A stretch of DNA of 64,000 nt, taken from the NCBI RefSeq assembly GCF_038003085.1, contig NZ_JBBOOM010000001.1, positions 2,790,001 through 2,854,000 of the forward strand, in the 5' to 3' direction. Below, in pieces: positions 33,523-42,825 of the stretch (positions are counted from its first letter, which is position 1; each line of letters begins with the position of its first letter). Below the pieces are notes generated by a model. That model saw only the letters and a program-made list of their open reading frames with translations, ran no database searches and was not told where the DNA came from. The DNA comes from Psychrobacillus sp. FSL K6-2836 (GTDB taxonomy: Bacteria > Bacillota > Bacilli > Bacillales_A > Planococcaceae). Position numbers and translations under genes: made by a program.

Positions 33523-35037
33523 ATGACTAAAAATTCTTATATAACAATGAAGAACATTAAGAAGTCATTTAATGGTGTACCTGTATTAAAGAATGTGACT
33601 CTTCAGATTGAAAAAGGAGAGATTCATGCTTTGTTAGGTGAAAATGGTGCCGGTAAATCCACTTTAATGAATATTCTAGGGGGGGTTCATCAGCCTGATA
33701 ATGGCTCTATTTACATAAACGATAAAGAAGTCAAAATGACCAATCCAAGAATATCGCAGGAGCAAGGGATTAGCTTTATCCATCAAGAACTAAACATGGT
33801 AACTGATCTCAAAGTGTATGAAAATATGTTTTTAGGTTCCGAACTTCGAAACAAAGTGGGCTTTTTAAAAGTAGAAGAGATGTGCCAGCAAACACATGAA
33901 ATTTTAGCTAAGCTCGGTGTGGACATCGACCCAAAGGAATACGTAAGAAATCTAGCAACCTCCTACAAACAACTGATAGAAATATCCAAGGCACTGCTTC
34001 ATAAATCGACCGTTATTATTATGGATGAACCTACAACCTCATTAGCTGAGCATGAAGTGAATCGATTATTTGAATTGATGAAGAACTTAAAGAAATCAGG
34101 CATCTCCATTATTTATATATCCCACAAACTGAAGGAAATTAAAGAAGTATGCGACCGTTATACCGTATTACGTGACGGAGAAATGATTAAAAGTGGAAAT
34201 GTAGAGCAAGAAGATCTAGATACAATCACTAAGCTAATGGTTGGCAAATCAATATCTCAAACCCGTTTCGTACATGAGCATTCATTTGGACCAGTATTGT
34301 TAGAAGTGAATAATTTAACAAGCTTAGGATTGTTTAAGAACATTCATTTTAAAGTGAAAAAGGGGGAAATAGTAGGCTTTACTGGTCTAGCAGGGGACGG
34401 TAGAACAGAGCTTTTTGAAAGCTTATTTGGATACCGAAAAAAATACACTGGTGAAATAAAAATCAATGGTCAGCTCATAAAAATAGATCACCCTCGAAAA
34501 GCGGTGGAAGCAGGGATAGGTCTTGTTCCAAAGGATCGCAAGGAAAATGCGATTATTAAAGACTTAAGTGTAATCCATAATATGAGCTTGTCATCCATAG
34601 GAAATTTTGAGAAATCGGGATTTATACAAAATAATGTCGAGACAGAAAAGTTTCAGTATTATAAAGAACTATTGAACATCAAAGTACACAACCCACGTAT
34701 TACGATCGATAAGCTAAGTGGTGGAAATCAGCAAAAAGTCATCATCGCCAAATGGCTTGAAGTCGGGGCGGATATACTTATCTTTGATAACCCCACACAG
34801 GGGATTGACGTTGGAGCTAAGCAGGAGATTTATCAACAAATTGTGGCATTAGCTGAACAAGGAAAATCAGTGATTATATTGTCCTCAGAGGCACCAGAGG
34901 TAATAAGGATTTGTCACACGATTAATGTGATGTACCAAGGAGAAATAACAGCACGATTTAACGGGGAAGAAGCAACGGAAGAAGAAATTATGAATTATGC
35001 AACCGGCTCGAAAAGGGAGGCCACAAAAATTGGCTAA
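33523..35037 (+). CDS. Ribose-type sugar ABC transporter ATP-binding protein (two NBDs)
   Basis: 504 residues with two fused ATPase domains as in RbsA/MglA. First domain: Walker A GENGAGKST, Walker B VIIMDEPTTSL. Second domain: degenerate Walker A GLAGDGRTE, signature LSGGNQQKV and IFDNPTQGIDVGAK. The degenerate second site is normal for the family. AGGAGG fixes the start at 33523. Overlaps the permease start by 8 bases, so the two are translationally linked. Confidence 0.93.
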   Translation: MTKNSYITMKNIKKSFNGVPVLKNVTLQIEKGEIHALLGENGAGKSTLMNILGGVHQPDNGSIYINDKEVKMTNPRISQEQGISFIHQELNMVTDLKVYENMFLGSELRNKVGFLKVEEMCQQTHEILAKLGVDIDPKEYVRNLATSYKQLIEISKALLHKSTVIIMDEPTTSLAEHEVNRLFELMKNLKKSGISIIYISHKLKEIKEVCDRYTVLRDGEMIKSGNVEQEDLDTITKLMVGKSISQTRFVHEHSFGPVLLEVNNLTSLGLFKNIHFKVKKGEIVGFTGLAGDGRTELFESLFGYRKKYTGEIKINGQLIKIDHPRKAVEAGIGLVPKDRKENAIIKDLSVIHNMSLSSIGNFEKSGFIQNNVETEKFQYYKELLNIKVHNPRITIDKLSGGNQQKVIIAKWLEVGADILIFDNPTQGIDVGAKQEIYQQIVALAEQGKSVIILSSEAPEVIRICHTINVMYQGEITARFNGEEATEEEIMNYATGSKREATKIG

Positions 35038-36004
35038 TACAAATGTAAAAGAATATAGTCCGCAAGTTTTAAATGCAAAAAGTCGTCTTGCATGGCTGTG
35101 GTCAGAATATAGCGTTATTATTGCTTTCATTATTATTTTTATCGCATCAACTATTATGAATCCAAGATTTTTAGATATTAATAACCAACTAAATATACTA
35201 ATGCAAGTTTCTATTATCGGAATTGTTGCTTTAGGTATGACAGTCGTTATGCTGTCAGGTGGAATCGACTTATCGGTCGGATCAGTGCTAGCGCTAGTCG
35301 GTGTTATCACAGTTTTAGCGTTAAATGCGTCAGGGAGTATACTTGTTGGGATTTTTACTGCACTAGTCGTTGGCTCCTTTGCAGGATTCTTGAACGGATT
35401 AATGGTTGCAAAAGGAAGGATTGCCTCCTTTATCGCTACATTAGGAATGATGGCAGCAGCTCGCTCCATTGCGTTATATATTGCCGAAGGTGGAAGCGTT
35501 TCAGGAGAAGTGAAGGGTTTTACAGCTATCGCAAACAGTGATCTATGGATATTTGATTATCCTGTCATTATTTTCTTTGCTATGACTGCATTGGTTTATA
35601 TTTTGATGCACAAGACACGTTTTGGAAGATACGTGTATGCACTTGGAAGTAATGAAAAAGCTGCCATGCTTTCTGCAATTCGGGTGGATCGTATTAAAAT
35701 AGCTGTGTATAGTTTAGCAGGATTATTAGTAAGTATAGCAGCTATCATTGAAACATCACGCTTAAATTCTATTTCATCATCAAGCTCTGGAGTTCAATAT
35801 GAATTAGATGCGATTGCTGCCGTTATTATAGGTGGTACAAGAATGACAGGTGGTCGTGGTAAGATTATTGGTACACTTTTCGGAGTGCTTATCTTAGGTA
35901 TTTTGAATAATATGATGAACTTAATGAACGTCTCCCCGTATCTACAAGGCTTTGTAAAGGGTCTAATCATAATTATTGCTGTAGTATTCCAAAAGAGAGA
36001 GTAG
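35030..36004 (+). CDS. Ribose-type sugar ABC transporter permease
   Basis: 324-residue RbsC-family membrane protein with eight to ten helices; conserved MTVVMLSGGIDLSVGSVLAL and IAAVIIGGTRMTGGRGKIIGT segments are clear. Start is a TTG nine bases after GGGAGG and inside the ATPase gene. Forms the pore with itself and the double ATPase. Its stop is 10 bases before the dehydrogenase start. Confidence 0.92.
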   Translation: MANTNVKEYSPQVLNAKSRLAWLWSEYSVIIAFIIIFIASTIMNPRFLDINNQLNILMQVSIIGIVALGMTVVMLSGGIDLSVGSVLALVGVITVLALNASGSILVGIFTALVVGSFAGFLNGLMVAKGRIASFIATLGMMAAARSIALYIAEGGSVSGEVKGFTAIANSDLWIFDYPVIIFFAMTALVYILMHKTRFGRYVYALGSNEKAAMLSAIRVDRIKIAVYSLAGLLVSIAAIIETSRLNSISSSSSGVQYELDAIAAVIIGGTRMTGGRGKIIGTLFGVLILGILNNMMNLMNVSPYLQGFVKGLIIIIAVVFQKRE

Positions 36005-36014
36005 GAGTGATTAA

Positions 36015-37049
36015 ATGGGGATAAAAGTAGGAATTATCGGATGTGGTTCAATTACTAAATTGCGCCATGCACCAGAATATAAAACAAATCCATTCGTAGA
36101 CGAAATCGTTTTTTATGACAGAAATCCTGAACGAGCAGAGGCGTTATCGGTCATGTTTGGTGGGACAGTAGTGCAAAATGTGGATGAATTATTAACAGAT
36201 CCCACGATACAAGTAATAAGTGATTGTTCTTCAAATGAATATCATCATATATTTTCTACCAAAGCATTATTAAATGGGAAACATGTTCTGTGTGAAAAAC
36301 CAATTTCTCTAACAATTGAACATGCAAAAGAAATCGTAGATGCCCAAAAGCAATCTGGGAAAAAATTAATGGTGGATCACAATCAGCGATTTACTCGCGC
36401 GCATCAAAAGGCAAAAGAAATTATTAAAAGTGAAGAACTTGGTAAAGTGCTGACTTTTAGAACAACGTTTGGTCACTCGGGGCCAGAACAATGGGGGATA
36501 AATAAATCAAACTCCACATGGTTCTTTCAAAAGGAGCGTTCTGGTCTAGGTGTTGCAGGGGATTTAGGAGTCCATAAAGTGGATTTACTGCATTACTTAT
36601 TAGATGATGAAATTGAGCATGTAAGCGCCTTTAAGGGAGCACTTGACAAAGTCGATGAAAATAACGAACCGATAGAAGTTTGCGATAATATCGTATGTAG
36701 TTTAAAAACGAAAAAAGGACGTTTAGGTAATGCTGCGTTCTCTTGGACGTATTACGGTGAAGAAGATAATAGCACGATCATCTATTGCGAAAAAGGCATT
36801 TTGAAGATTTACCATAGTGATCAATATCAATTAGAAGTGATTACAAAAGATGGGGAAAAGGTACAATACAAGCTTGAGAATATCCAAACTAATAACAATC
36901 AAACAAATAGCGGTGTAATCGATGCCTTTATCGAATGTATTCGACTTGATGAACAGCCGCTTGTAACTGGAGAAGACGCACTCTCTTCGTTAAAAGTCAT
37001 TTTAGGTATTATAGAAGCAGCTGAAACGAATAAGGTTGTGATGATATAA
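36015..37049 (+). CDS. Gfo/Idh/MocA-family NAD(P)-dependent oxidoreductase
   Basis: 344 residues. N-terminal Rossmann domain with GIIGCGSITK and the family hallmark CEKP near residue 95; C-terminal alpha/beta domain with GDLGVHKVDLLHYLLDD where the catalytic Asp/His motif lies. Last gene of the sugar ABC operon, followed by a terminator at 37079-37113. Together with the divergent isomerase it probably oxidises and isomerises the imported sugar or polyol, a pairing common in inositol-type pathways. Confidence 0.9.
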   Translation: MGIKVGIIGCGSITKLRHAPEYKTNPFVDEIVFYDRNPERAEALSVMFGGTVVQNVDELLTDPTIQVISDCSSNEYHHIFSTKALLNGKHVLCEKPISLTIEHAKEIVDAQKQSGKKLMVDHNQRFTRAHQKAKEIIKSEELGKVLTFRTTFGHSGPEQWGINKSNSTWFFQKERSGLGVAGDLGVHKVDLLHYLLDDEIEHVSAFKGALDKVDENNEPIEVCDNIVCSLKTKKGRLGNAAFSWTYYGEEDNSTIIYCEKGILKIYHSDQYQLEVITKDGEKVQYKLENIQTNNNQTNSGVIDAFIECIRLDEQPLVTGEDALSSLKVILGIIEAAETNKVVMI

Positions 37050-37078
37050 AGTCCAAGGGTTAAATTGAATTTAATAAC

Positions 37079-37113
37079 AAAGCCGTTTTCTGACTGAACA
37101 GAAAACGGCTTTT
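37079..37113. terminator. terminator after sugar operon
   Basis: AAAGCCGTTTTCTG (37079-37092) pairs with CAGAAAACGGCTTT (37099-37112). Nearly the same hairpin occurs at 59158-59193. Confidence 0.88.
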
Positions 37114-37147
37114 ATATTATAATGATGATGTTTTTTTGTGAACCTAA

Positions 37148-37891
37148 CTATTTCGCAGTATAACCGCCATCAACGTGAATAGTGGTACCAGTTACGAAGT
37201 CGTTTTCTGCTAAGAAGACAACTGCGTGAGCAATTTCTTCAGGGTTACCAAGACGACCCACTGGATGTTTTGCTACTAAACCATCATAGAAATCACCTAA
37301 TGATTCTTTGTTTACTAAACCTGATTCGATGAATCCCGGAGCAACAGCATTTACGCGAATGTTGCGATCAGCATATTCTAATGCAACTGATTTTGTGATT
37401 AAGTTAACTGCACCTTTACTAGCCGCGTATGGGATTGACGTTGGTTCCCCAACTGTACCTAAAATTGAGGACGTATTAATAATTGCACCGCCCCCAGTTT
37501 TTAGCATTTCACGAAGTGCATACTTAATACCATAAAATACACCATCTTGGTTTACGGCGATAACACGTTTGTATTCTTCATCTGTTAATTCGTGTGTAGG
37601 TTTCTGTATACCGATACCAGCATTGTTGAAAATAATATCTAGTTGACCAAATTGATCAACCGCTGTTTTTACAAGGTTTTCAACAGATTGCTCGTCTGCT
37701 ACGTCTGTACGTACAAATAATACATTTTCAAACGTATCTTTTAATTGTTGTTCTACAGCTTTACCAGAATCCTCGTTGTAATCACCAATAACAACTTTTG
37801 CTCCTTTTGCTAAAAAAGCTTTTGCAGTAGCTAATCCTATACCAGAAGCTCCTCCTGTTACAACCGCTACTTTATCTTTTAAGTCAGTCAT
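37148..37891 (-). CDS. Short-chain dehydrogenase/reductase (SDR)
   Basis: 247-residue classical SDR. Cofactor loop TGGASGIG (near residue 12), NNAG motif, catalytic Ser in INTSSILG, and YxxxK as YAASKGA, with the C-terminal DGGYTAK. GGAGGG fixes the start at 37891. Could be a 3-oxoacyl-ACP reductase-like or sugar dehydrogenase; substrate not readable. Converges on the sugar operon and is not part of it. Confidence 0.9.
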   Translation of the reverse strand: MTDLKDKVAVVTGGASGIGLATAKAFLAKGAKVVIGDYNEDSGKAVEQQLKDTFENVLFVRTDVADEQSVENLVKTAVDQFGQLDIIFNNAGIGIQKPTHELTDEEYKRVIAVNQDGVFYGIKYALREMLKTGGGAIINTSSILGTVGEPTSIPYAASKGAVNLITKSVALEYADRNIRVNAVAPGFIESGLVNKESLGDFYDGLVAKHPVGRLGNPEEIAHAVVFLAENDFVTGTTIHVDGGYTAK

Positions 37892-38310
37892 GATAAATCC
37901 CTCCATTTAGTTTATATAAAAATTAATAACAATCTAATTGTATTCCTCTTTTCAAGATATTTCAAATTAGAGAATCCTAATTATAAGGTAAATATTAAAC
38001 GAACATTAGCACTTGGTGAAGATGTAGAAATACCGAGAACTTTTGCAAATTAATAATGTGAGTAAAGCGATGTTTGTGGTTTTGGGTTATTGACCTATCG
38101 ACCTATCTCGAACTATCTTATAATACCCACCAACCTAGTCCTTCATCCTGTATTATAATTAAGGTTTTTCGTTTTAGAATTGCAGAGAAATTGAGACTAC
38201 AGAATACTAAACAAGTTGATAGCACTATTTTTTAGAACTAGTATTGGTATCTAATTTAGTACAGCTTAATAATAATACTTGCAGTTTGTTTGGAAACAAT
38301 ATAATATTTA
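37892..38310. other. AT-rich intergenic region, possible small gene remnant
   Basis: No credible complete gene. A short in-frame stretch at ~37980-38052 would read KVNIKRTLALGEDVEIPRT and end in TAA, which looks protein-like and may be the tail of a lost gene. The Zur-type site follows at 38314. Confidence 0.35.
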
Positions 38311-38313
38311 AAT

Positions 38314-38326
38314 CGTAATCATTACT
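38314..38326. promoter_or_regulatory. Zur-type box before the YciC-like gene
   Basis: CGTAATCATTACT, in the context AAATCGTAATCATTACTATTT, matches the Bacillus Zur box (inverted CGTAAT-n-ATTACG) at all but one arm base. It lies 43 bases before the GTPase start. Predicts repression when zinc is plentiful. Confidence 0.78.
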
Positions 38327-38368
38327 ATTTATAATTCAATACAATTGTGTTGAATGGTTAGGAGAAAA

Positions 38369-39505
38369 ATGGAGAATAGAATACCGGTAACGATATTAAG
38401 TGGATATTTGGGTTCAGGAAAGACAACTCTACTGAATCATATTTTACAAAATCGTAAAGGGCTTAAAGTAGCGGTCATCGTAAATGATATGAGCGAGGTG
38501 AACGTTGATGCCTCTTTGGTAAAACAGGGTGGTTTTTTACGTACGGAGGAAAAGTTGATTGAAATGCAGAATGGGTGTATTTGCTGCACACTTAGGGAGG
38601 ACTTGATAGTAGAAGTGGAGAAGTTGGCTCAACTTGGAGAAATTGATTATATCGTAATTGAGTCCTCTGGGATTAGTGAGCCCGTTCCGGTAGCTCAGAC
38701 ATTCACTTACATTGATGATAGCCTGGGCATCGATTTATCAAAGTTTTGTAGACTAGACACTATGGTTACAGTCATAGATTCAAATAGGTTTTGGCAAGAT
38801 TTTTCTTCTGGAGAAACGTTGCTAGATCGCAAGGAAGCAGCGACTCATGACGATGTACGGGAAATAGCCGATTTACTTATTGATCAGATTGAATTTGCGA
38901 ATGTATTAATTTTGAACAAGGCTGATTTAGTTGACGAAGAGACAATCGGCGAGTTAAAAGCTGTCCTTAACAGCTTAAATCCAGATGCGAAAATCATAGT
39001 GACAGTAAACGCAAATCTTGCTTTAAACGAAGTATTGAATACAGGCTTATTCGATTTTGAAACATCCAGTCAAGGAGCGGGGTGGATTAAAGAGTTAAAC
39101 GAAGAACATGTGCCTGAAACCGAGGAGTATGGTATTGCCTCTTTTGTCTATCGAAGTCAAAGACCTTTTCATCCAGAACGCTTAATGAATTGGATTATGG
39201 ATTGGCCAGTTGAAGTGATACGGACTAAAGGATTTTTATGGCTAGCAACTCGGGATGATACTGCTGTACTGCTATCTCAAGCAGGGCCATCTCTAGGGAT
39301 AGAGGGAGCTGGAAAATGGGATATGGAGTATGGCATCAAGATGACAGAACTAGTATTTATCGGAATAGATATGGACCAGCAACAAATCACTGCTGACTTG
39401 GACCAATGCCAGTTAACAGAACATGAGTATGCACAGGATTGGAATAGCTTTTCAGATCCACTACCCGCATTTGAAATACAGATTAAAGAGGAGGAAGTAA
39501 GATGA
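38369..39505 (+). CDS. CobW/COG0523 zinc metallochaperone GTPase, YciC-like
   Basis: 378 residues. P-loop [11 protein letters not shown] near residue 10, the metal-binding CxCC as [19 protein letters not shown] (switch region), and the NKADL G4 motif; a C-terminal CobW domain follows (FHPERL, then GDRW-like parts). YciC/ZigA members hydrolyse GTP and deliver zinc to client enzymes under starvation. A Zur-type box precedes it and the L33 gene overlaps its end by 4 bases, so it heads a zinc-starvation operon. Confidence 0.92.
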   Translation: MENRIPVTILSGYLGSGKTTLLNHILQNRKGLKVAVIVNDMSEVNVDASLVKQGGFLRTEEKLIEMQNGCICCTLREDLIVEVEKLAQLGEIDYIVIESSGISEPVPVAQTFTYIDDSLGIDLSKFCRLDTMVTVIDSNRFWQDFSSGETLLDRKEAATHDDVREIADLLIDQIEFANVLILNKADLVDEETIGELKAVLNSLNPDAKIIVTVNANLALNEVLNTGLFDFETSSQGAGWIKELNEEHVPETEEYGIASFVYRSQRPFHPERLMNWIMDWPVEVIRTKGFLWLATRDDTAVLLSQAGPSLGIEGAGKWDMEYGIKMTELVFIGIDMDQQQITADLDQCQLTEHEYAQDWNSFSDPLPAFEIQIKEEEVR

Positions 39506-39651
39506 GAGTGAATATCACACTGGCCTGCACGGAGACAGGCGATCGCAATTACATAACGACCAAAAACAAACGAAACAATCCAGAGCGTATTGAATTGAAG
39601 AAATACTGTCCGAGACTTCAGAAGGTGACACTTCACCGAGAAACGAAATAA
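39502..39651 (+). CDS. rpmG: 50S ribosomal protein L33, zinc-independent type
   Basis: 49-residue L33 ([16 protein letters not shown] ... [17 protein letters not shown]). Zinc-binding L33 has two CxxC pairs; here each pair has lost one Cys (C9/T12 and C36/L39), so the site cannot be complete. GAGGAAG precedes the ATG, which overlaps the GTPase stop (ATGA). A Zur-controlled, zinc-free L33 lets the cell free zinc from ribosomes. Confidence 0.93.
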   Translation: MRVNITLACTETGDRNYITTKNKRNNPERIELKKYCPRLQKVTLHRETK

Positions 39652-39673
39652 AAAATTTTACGTATTTTTAAAG

Positions 39674-39686
39674 CGTAATGATTACG
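39674..39686. promoter_or_regulatory. Zur-type box before rpsN
   Basis: CGTAATGATTACG is a perfect 6-1-6 palindrome matching the Zur consensus, 19 bases before the S14 start. Gives S14 its own zinc-responsive promoter within the cluster. Confidence 0.82.
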
Positions 39687-39705
39687 GTATAAAGGAGGCG
39701 ATAAA

Positions 39706-39975
39706 ATGGCGAAAAAATCAAAAGTAGTTAAAGATAAAAAGCAACAGAAAATGGTAGCCCATTATGCAGAGCTTCGTAAAGAACTGAAAGATAAAGGGGA
39801 TTACAGGGCATTAAGCAAGTTGCCAAGAGATTCTTCTCCTTCGCGGTTGAAAAATCGTTGTGAATTGACCGGCAGACCGCGAGGATATATGCGCAAATTT
39901 AATATGTCGCGTATTGCTTTCCGAGAGCTTGCACATAAAGGGCAAATCCCTGGAGTTAAAAAAGCGAGTTGGTAA
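39706..39975 (+). CDS. rpsN: 30S ribosomal protein S14, zinc-independent long form
   Basis: 89 residues, the length of the C-minus S14 (RpsN2/YhzA type) rather than the 61-residue zinc form. The usual CxxC...CxxC is absent: [16 protein letters not shown] keeps a single Cys and ends [21 protein letters not shown] is a strong site. Replaces the zinc-binding S14 when zinc is short. A Zur-type box lies directly upstream. Confidence 0.94.
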   Translation: MAKKSKVVKDKKQQKMVAHYAELRKELKDKGDYRALSKLPRDSSPSRLKNRCELTGRPRGYMRKFNMSRIAFRELAHKGQIPGVKKASW

Positions 39976-40350
39976 CCAAGTTATAGGGATTCTTTTATTA
40001 ATACGAAGGTGAGGATCGGATAATAGAGTTTCTGTTGAGAAGCGAAGTACCAAATCCCTCCGGAAGAAAAGAAACGGCTTTAAAAGTTTATTGTTGATAC
40101 AGAGGATAGTTTGGGCGATATAGCGGAAGCAACGGAGTTACATAATGGATGGAATTAAATTGGAGCTTAACAGTACCATCAGTAAACGATGTAAAAAAGT
40201 GGAATGGATTGATTATACGAAAACGAAGAAGAGGAACAAAAAATGAGATCTATACTGATCTCATTTTCACTAAACTATTTATTTATCCTTCGTTTAAATT
40301 ATTGTTATTAAATGCAGCATCTTTATCATAAGAGAAGTTTAAATCATGGC
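39976..40350. other. intergenic region with possible decayed frame
   Basis: A protein-like stretch around 40015-40140 (EDRIIEFLLRSEVPNPSGRK, then after one frame change IVDTEDSLGDIAEATELHNG) ends in TAA near 40158. It may be a frameshifted remnant of a gene that followed rpsN. I could not identify it. A repeat of GAGATC(T) near 40240-40262 forms a small hairpin. Confidence 0.3.
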
Positions 40351-40791
40351 CTATGGATAAAAAAGTTTTGTCTGAAGAATATCTATTGCACGCTCAATAT
40401 CATCTAAATCTTCTTTTGAAGCATTCTCTATTCGCTTTAGAAAACGAGATTCTATAGTTGCAAAAGCTTCGTTCATCATGGTTTCTCCATCATTCGAAAG
40501 ACGAATATATTGTTTTCGTCGATCTTCGGTATCATTTATTTTTTCGATTAAATTTTTCTTACTTAACTTACTTAGCTCGCGACTCGTGTTCGGCATAGAC
40601 ATATTTTGACAATCGTTAATTTCACTTGGAGTCACAGGTTGACTCACAGAAATATACTCAAGAATGTTATATTGAACCTGCGAAATTGAATCTGATTTCG
40701 CATTTTTTGTTAATTCATGTGTTACTTGATGAACAGAAGATGTAAATGATACTAATTTATAAAAAAGAGCATTTTTGTCCATTTCTCTCAC
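40351..40791 (-). CDS. MarR-family transcriptional regulator
   Basis: 146 residues with a winged helix (~45-110): ILEYISVSQPVTPSEINDC, recognition helix MSMPNTSRELSKLSKKNLIEK, wing DTEDRRKQYIRLS. Divergent from the quinone reductase gene at 40900; two copies of a 14-base palindrome in the shared promoter region are its likely operators. Members commonly respond to oxidants, quinones or phenolics. Confidence 0.9.
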   Translation of the reverse strand: MREMDKNALFYKLVSFTSSVHQVTHELTKNAKSDSISQVQYNILEYISVSQPVTPSEINDCQNMSMPNTSRELSKLSKKNLIEKINDTEDRRKQYIRLSNDGETMMNEAFATIESRFLKRIENASKEDLDDIERAIDILQTKLFYP

Positions 40792-40831
40792 CTCTTATAG
40801 ATAAGGTAACAAAAATATTGTCAAAAAACAA

Positions 40832-40885
40832 TTATCATTTGATAATTAAAAATTTCCGTGCTATTATTTAGTTATCAAATGATAA
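40832..40885. promoter_or_regulatory. paired MarR operators and promoter
   Basis: TTATCATTTGATAA (40832-40845) and its exact reverse complement TTATCAAATGATAA (40872-40885) flank a 26-base gap. The first overlaps GATAAT (40841-40846), a -10 box 17 bases after TTGTCA (40818-40823). The second lies just before the reductase ribosome site. Confidence 0.75.
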
Positions 40886-40899
40886 TAAAGAGGTGCGTT

Positions 40900-41487
40900 A
40901 TGAAGATGCTGCTAATTTACACATATCCAAACCACAACAGCTTAAACTATACATTTTTACAAAAAGTTATTAAGGGGAGTAATGAAAATCGCAAGATAGA
41001 GGACTTACAGGTTTTAGATTTATATGAAGAGAACTTTAATCCACTTCTAGTGTTTAACGAGCAAAAGCGAAGACGTGATATGCATACTGATCCTAGTATC
41101 GAAAAATATAGGAAACAAATTATGTGGGCTGACAAGATTGTTTTTGTATATCCGATTTGGTGGGGGAGACCACCCGCAATGCTATTGGGATATATAGATC
41201 AATTATTTTCTTCCAATTTTGCCTATAAAGATAAGAAGGGACTTTTCCCAGAAGGGCTTTTGAAAGGAAAGTCCGTTGTATGTGTGTCTACCATGAAGGG
41301 GCCAACTAACTATCCATTTCTCTGGTTGAACAATGCCCACAAAATTCTAATGAAAAGGGCTTTGTTTAATTTTGTTGGTATCAAGAAAGTAAAGTTCTTT
41401 GAGTTTGGGAATATGGAAAGTCCAAAGGGAAATCAAATGAAAAAGCTAGAGAAGGTCTATAATTATTTTAAAAAGATTGAGCACTAA
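40900..41487 (+). CDS. NAD(P)H quinone oxidoreductase, flavodoxin-like fold
   Basis: 195 residues of the NQO/MdaB/KefF family of FMN- or FAD-dependent two-electron reductases. N-terminal LLIYTYPNHNSLNY forms the flavin-phosphate loop, and DKIVFVYPIWWGRPPAMLLGYID is the characteristic central motif. GAGGTG fixes the start at 40900. Controlled by the divergent MarR regulator; reduces quinones or azo compounds in relatives, protecting from electrophile stress. Confidence 0.88.
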   Translation: MKMLLIYTYPNHNSLNYTFLQKVIKGSNENRKIEDLQVLDLYEENFNPLLVFNEQKRRRDMHTDPSIEKYRKQIMWADKIVFVYPIWWGRPPAMLLGYIDQLFSSNFAYKDKKGLFPEGLLKGKSVVCVSTMKGPTNYPFLWLNNAHKILMKRALFNFVGIKKVKFFEFGNMESPKGNQMKKLEKVYNYFKKIEH

Positions 41488-41538
41488 GAAACCATAAACG
41501 TTTTGTTCCTATTTTAACCGAGAAAATCTAAAAAGATT

Positions 41539-41568
41539 AAAGGAGATTAGAGCCTTCTAATCTCCTTT
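41539..41568. terminator. bidirectional terminator
   Basis: AAAGGAGATTAGA (41539-41551) pairs perfectly with TCTAATCTCCTTT (41556-41568). Ends the quinone reductase unit from one side and the rhodanese remnant from the other. Confidence 0.88.
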
Positions 41569-41622
41569 AACATCCACCAGTTGTTCAGCAAATTCAGTAC
41601 CTTTTATTCGTTGGAACATAAC

Positions 41623-42014
41623 TCAACATCCGCAATTATCAGTTGCTCTAGCATCTTGGGCTAGTTCTTTAACAGGAAAGTTCATTTCTTGCCAAGCTGC
41701 AATACCCCCGGTCAACTCTTTAACTTTATAATCCTTATCTAATAACACCTTCGCTACTTTGGCAGCAGTATTGCACCAGACATCCCAGCAATACACAATA
41801 ATCTCCTTGTCTTTTAGTATTTCACCTAGGCAATTTGTTATTCTTGTTCCGGTATAACATTCGCATCTTTAATAGTTAAACTTCTTACAAGGGCAGGACC
41901 ATTTCTAACATCGATTAAAAAGTATTTTTTGGGATCTATTTGATTGGATTTCAGAAAATCCATAGGGCCTATAGTTGCTTCGAGACGTGCATTAAAATCA
42001 TCAAGTGCGTTCAT
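41623..42014 (-). pseudogene. Rhodanese-domain protein, frameshifted
   Basis: The first frame from ATG 42014 reads NALDDFNARLEATIG, FLIDVRNGPALV and NVIPEQE, then stops near 41838. A second frame carries on as EILKDKEIIVYCWDVWCNTA, VKELTGGIAAWQE and ends at 41623 with NCGC. Together they make a complete single-domain rhodanese with the active-site loop (YCWDVWCNTA), separated by one frameshift around 41835-41850. AGGAGGATATC still precedes the start, so decay is recent or a sequencing error is possible. Confidence 0.85.
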
Positions 42015-42068
42015 ATTTGATATCCTCCTATTTTCTACAGTGAACTCCAAACTTTAACAAGGAATTCT

Positions 42069-42296
42069 TTAAGCAATTGTTTCTCTTGTTGATTTATTTT
42101 GGTTCTTTGCCCTCTCAACTAATCCTAGGGTTTCAAAGTGATCGATATGACTCACCATAGTTGTGCGATCGATTTGTAGATTTTCGGAGATATCTTTTTG
42201 TGAGGAGTAAGGGTTTTCCTCAATAAATAATAGTACTCCATACTGTCTGGCGTTAATGTTGAAGTCGACGAGTCCTACAGCAAACTTAATTTCCAT
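42069..42296 (-). pseudogene. MarR-family regulator, truncated at both ends
   Basis: About 75 residues of winged-helix core: MEIKFAVGLVDFNINARQYG, NPYSSQKDISENLQIDRTTM and GLVERAKNQNKSTRE. An in-frame TAG lies just upstream of the first Met, and the wing and C-terminal dimer helices are missing. Probably once controlled the rhodanese gene 55 bases downstream; MarR-rhodanese pairs are common in Bacillales. Confidence 0.78.
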
Positions 42297-42582
42297 TTGC
42301 TACAAAACCTTTCCAAGTAGAAAGCCATAAGATTTATTCCATTTATCCATGCTAAATTTCACTTCCCAGATTAATCAGTTAAAAATATAATCAGTTCAAC
42401 TGATTAATTTATGAAAAACAAGTACCAAAACTTTATGATCTGCCACTGGACAATTAAATAATATTTTCTAAAGAAATAAGAGAAGTTTATGTGAGAGGAA
42501 ACTAAGTTATACTGTAGGAAATTAGATTAAGTATTGAAATTCATAATTTCGGAATTATAATTTACGAACAGGAGTTATAAAA

Positions 42583-42825
42583 GTGAAAGAATTCAAAGTA
42601 ACTTACTTTTTTGATGAAGAGCATTATATTAGAAGGTTTATCTATGTTGAGTCTCAAGAAAAGGCGGTAGAGTTAATTCAAAAAGAACGGGACGAATATA
42701 TTTCATTTACAGATAGTAGAGGGATATACCATGAACTGAATACTAGGGGAGTTCGAGTGACTCAAATATCGGAATATCACAGAATAGATAAAACGAAGAA
42801 AGCATCAGGTATGAATAAAACCTGA
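42583..42825 (+). CDS. Small hypothetical protein
   Basis: 80 residues from a GTG after CAGGAG. Reads as a beta-alpha-beta mini-domain (FKVTYFFDEEHYIRRFIYVE, then SQEKAVELIQKERDEYI), followed by a basic tail encoded by the 5' arm of the terminator at 42799-42832. Not a family I can name. The tight gene-terminator overlap favours a real unit. Confidence 0.65.
   Translation: MKEFKVTYFFDEEHYIRRFIYVESQEKAVELIQKERDEYISFTDSRGIYHELNTRGVRVTQISEYHRIDKTKKASGMNKT

Noticed and set aside
40149-40331. 60-codon frame after rpsN
   Set aside because: No ribosome site, overlaps a small hairpin, low-complexity end; the decayed frame reading in the same interval is more protein-like.
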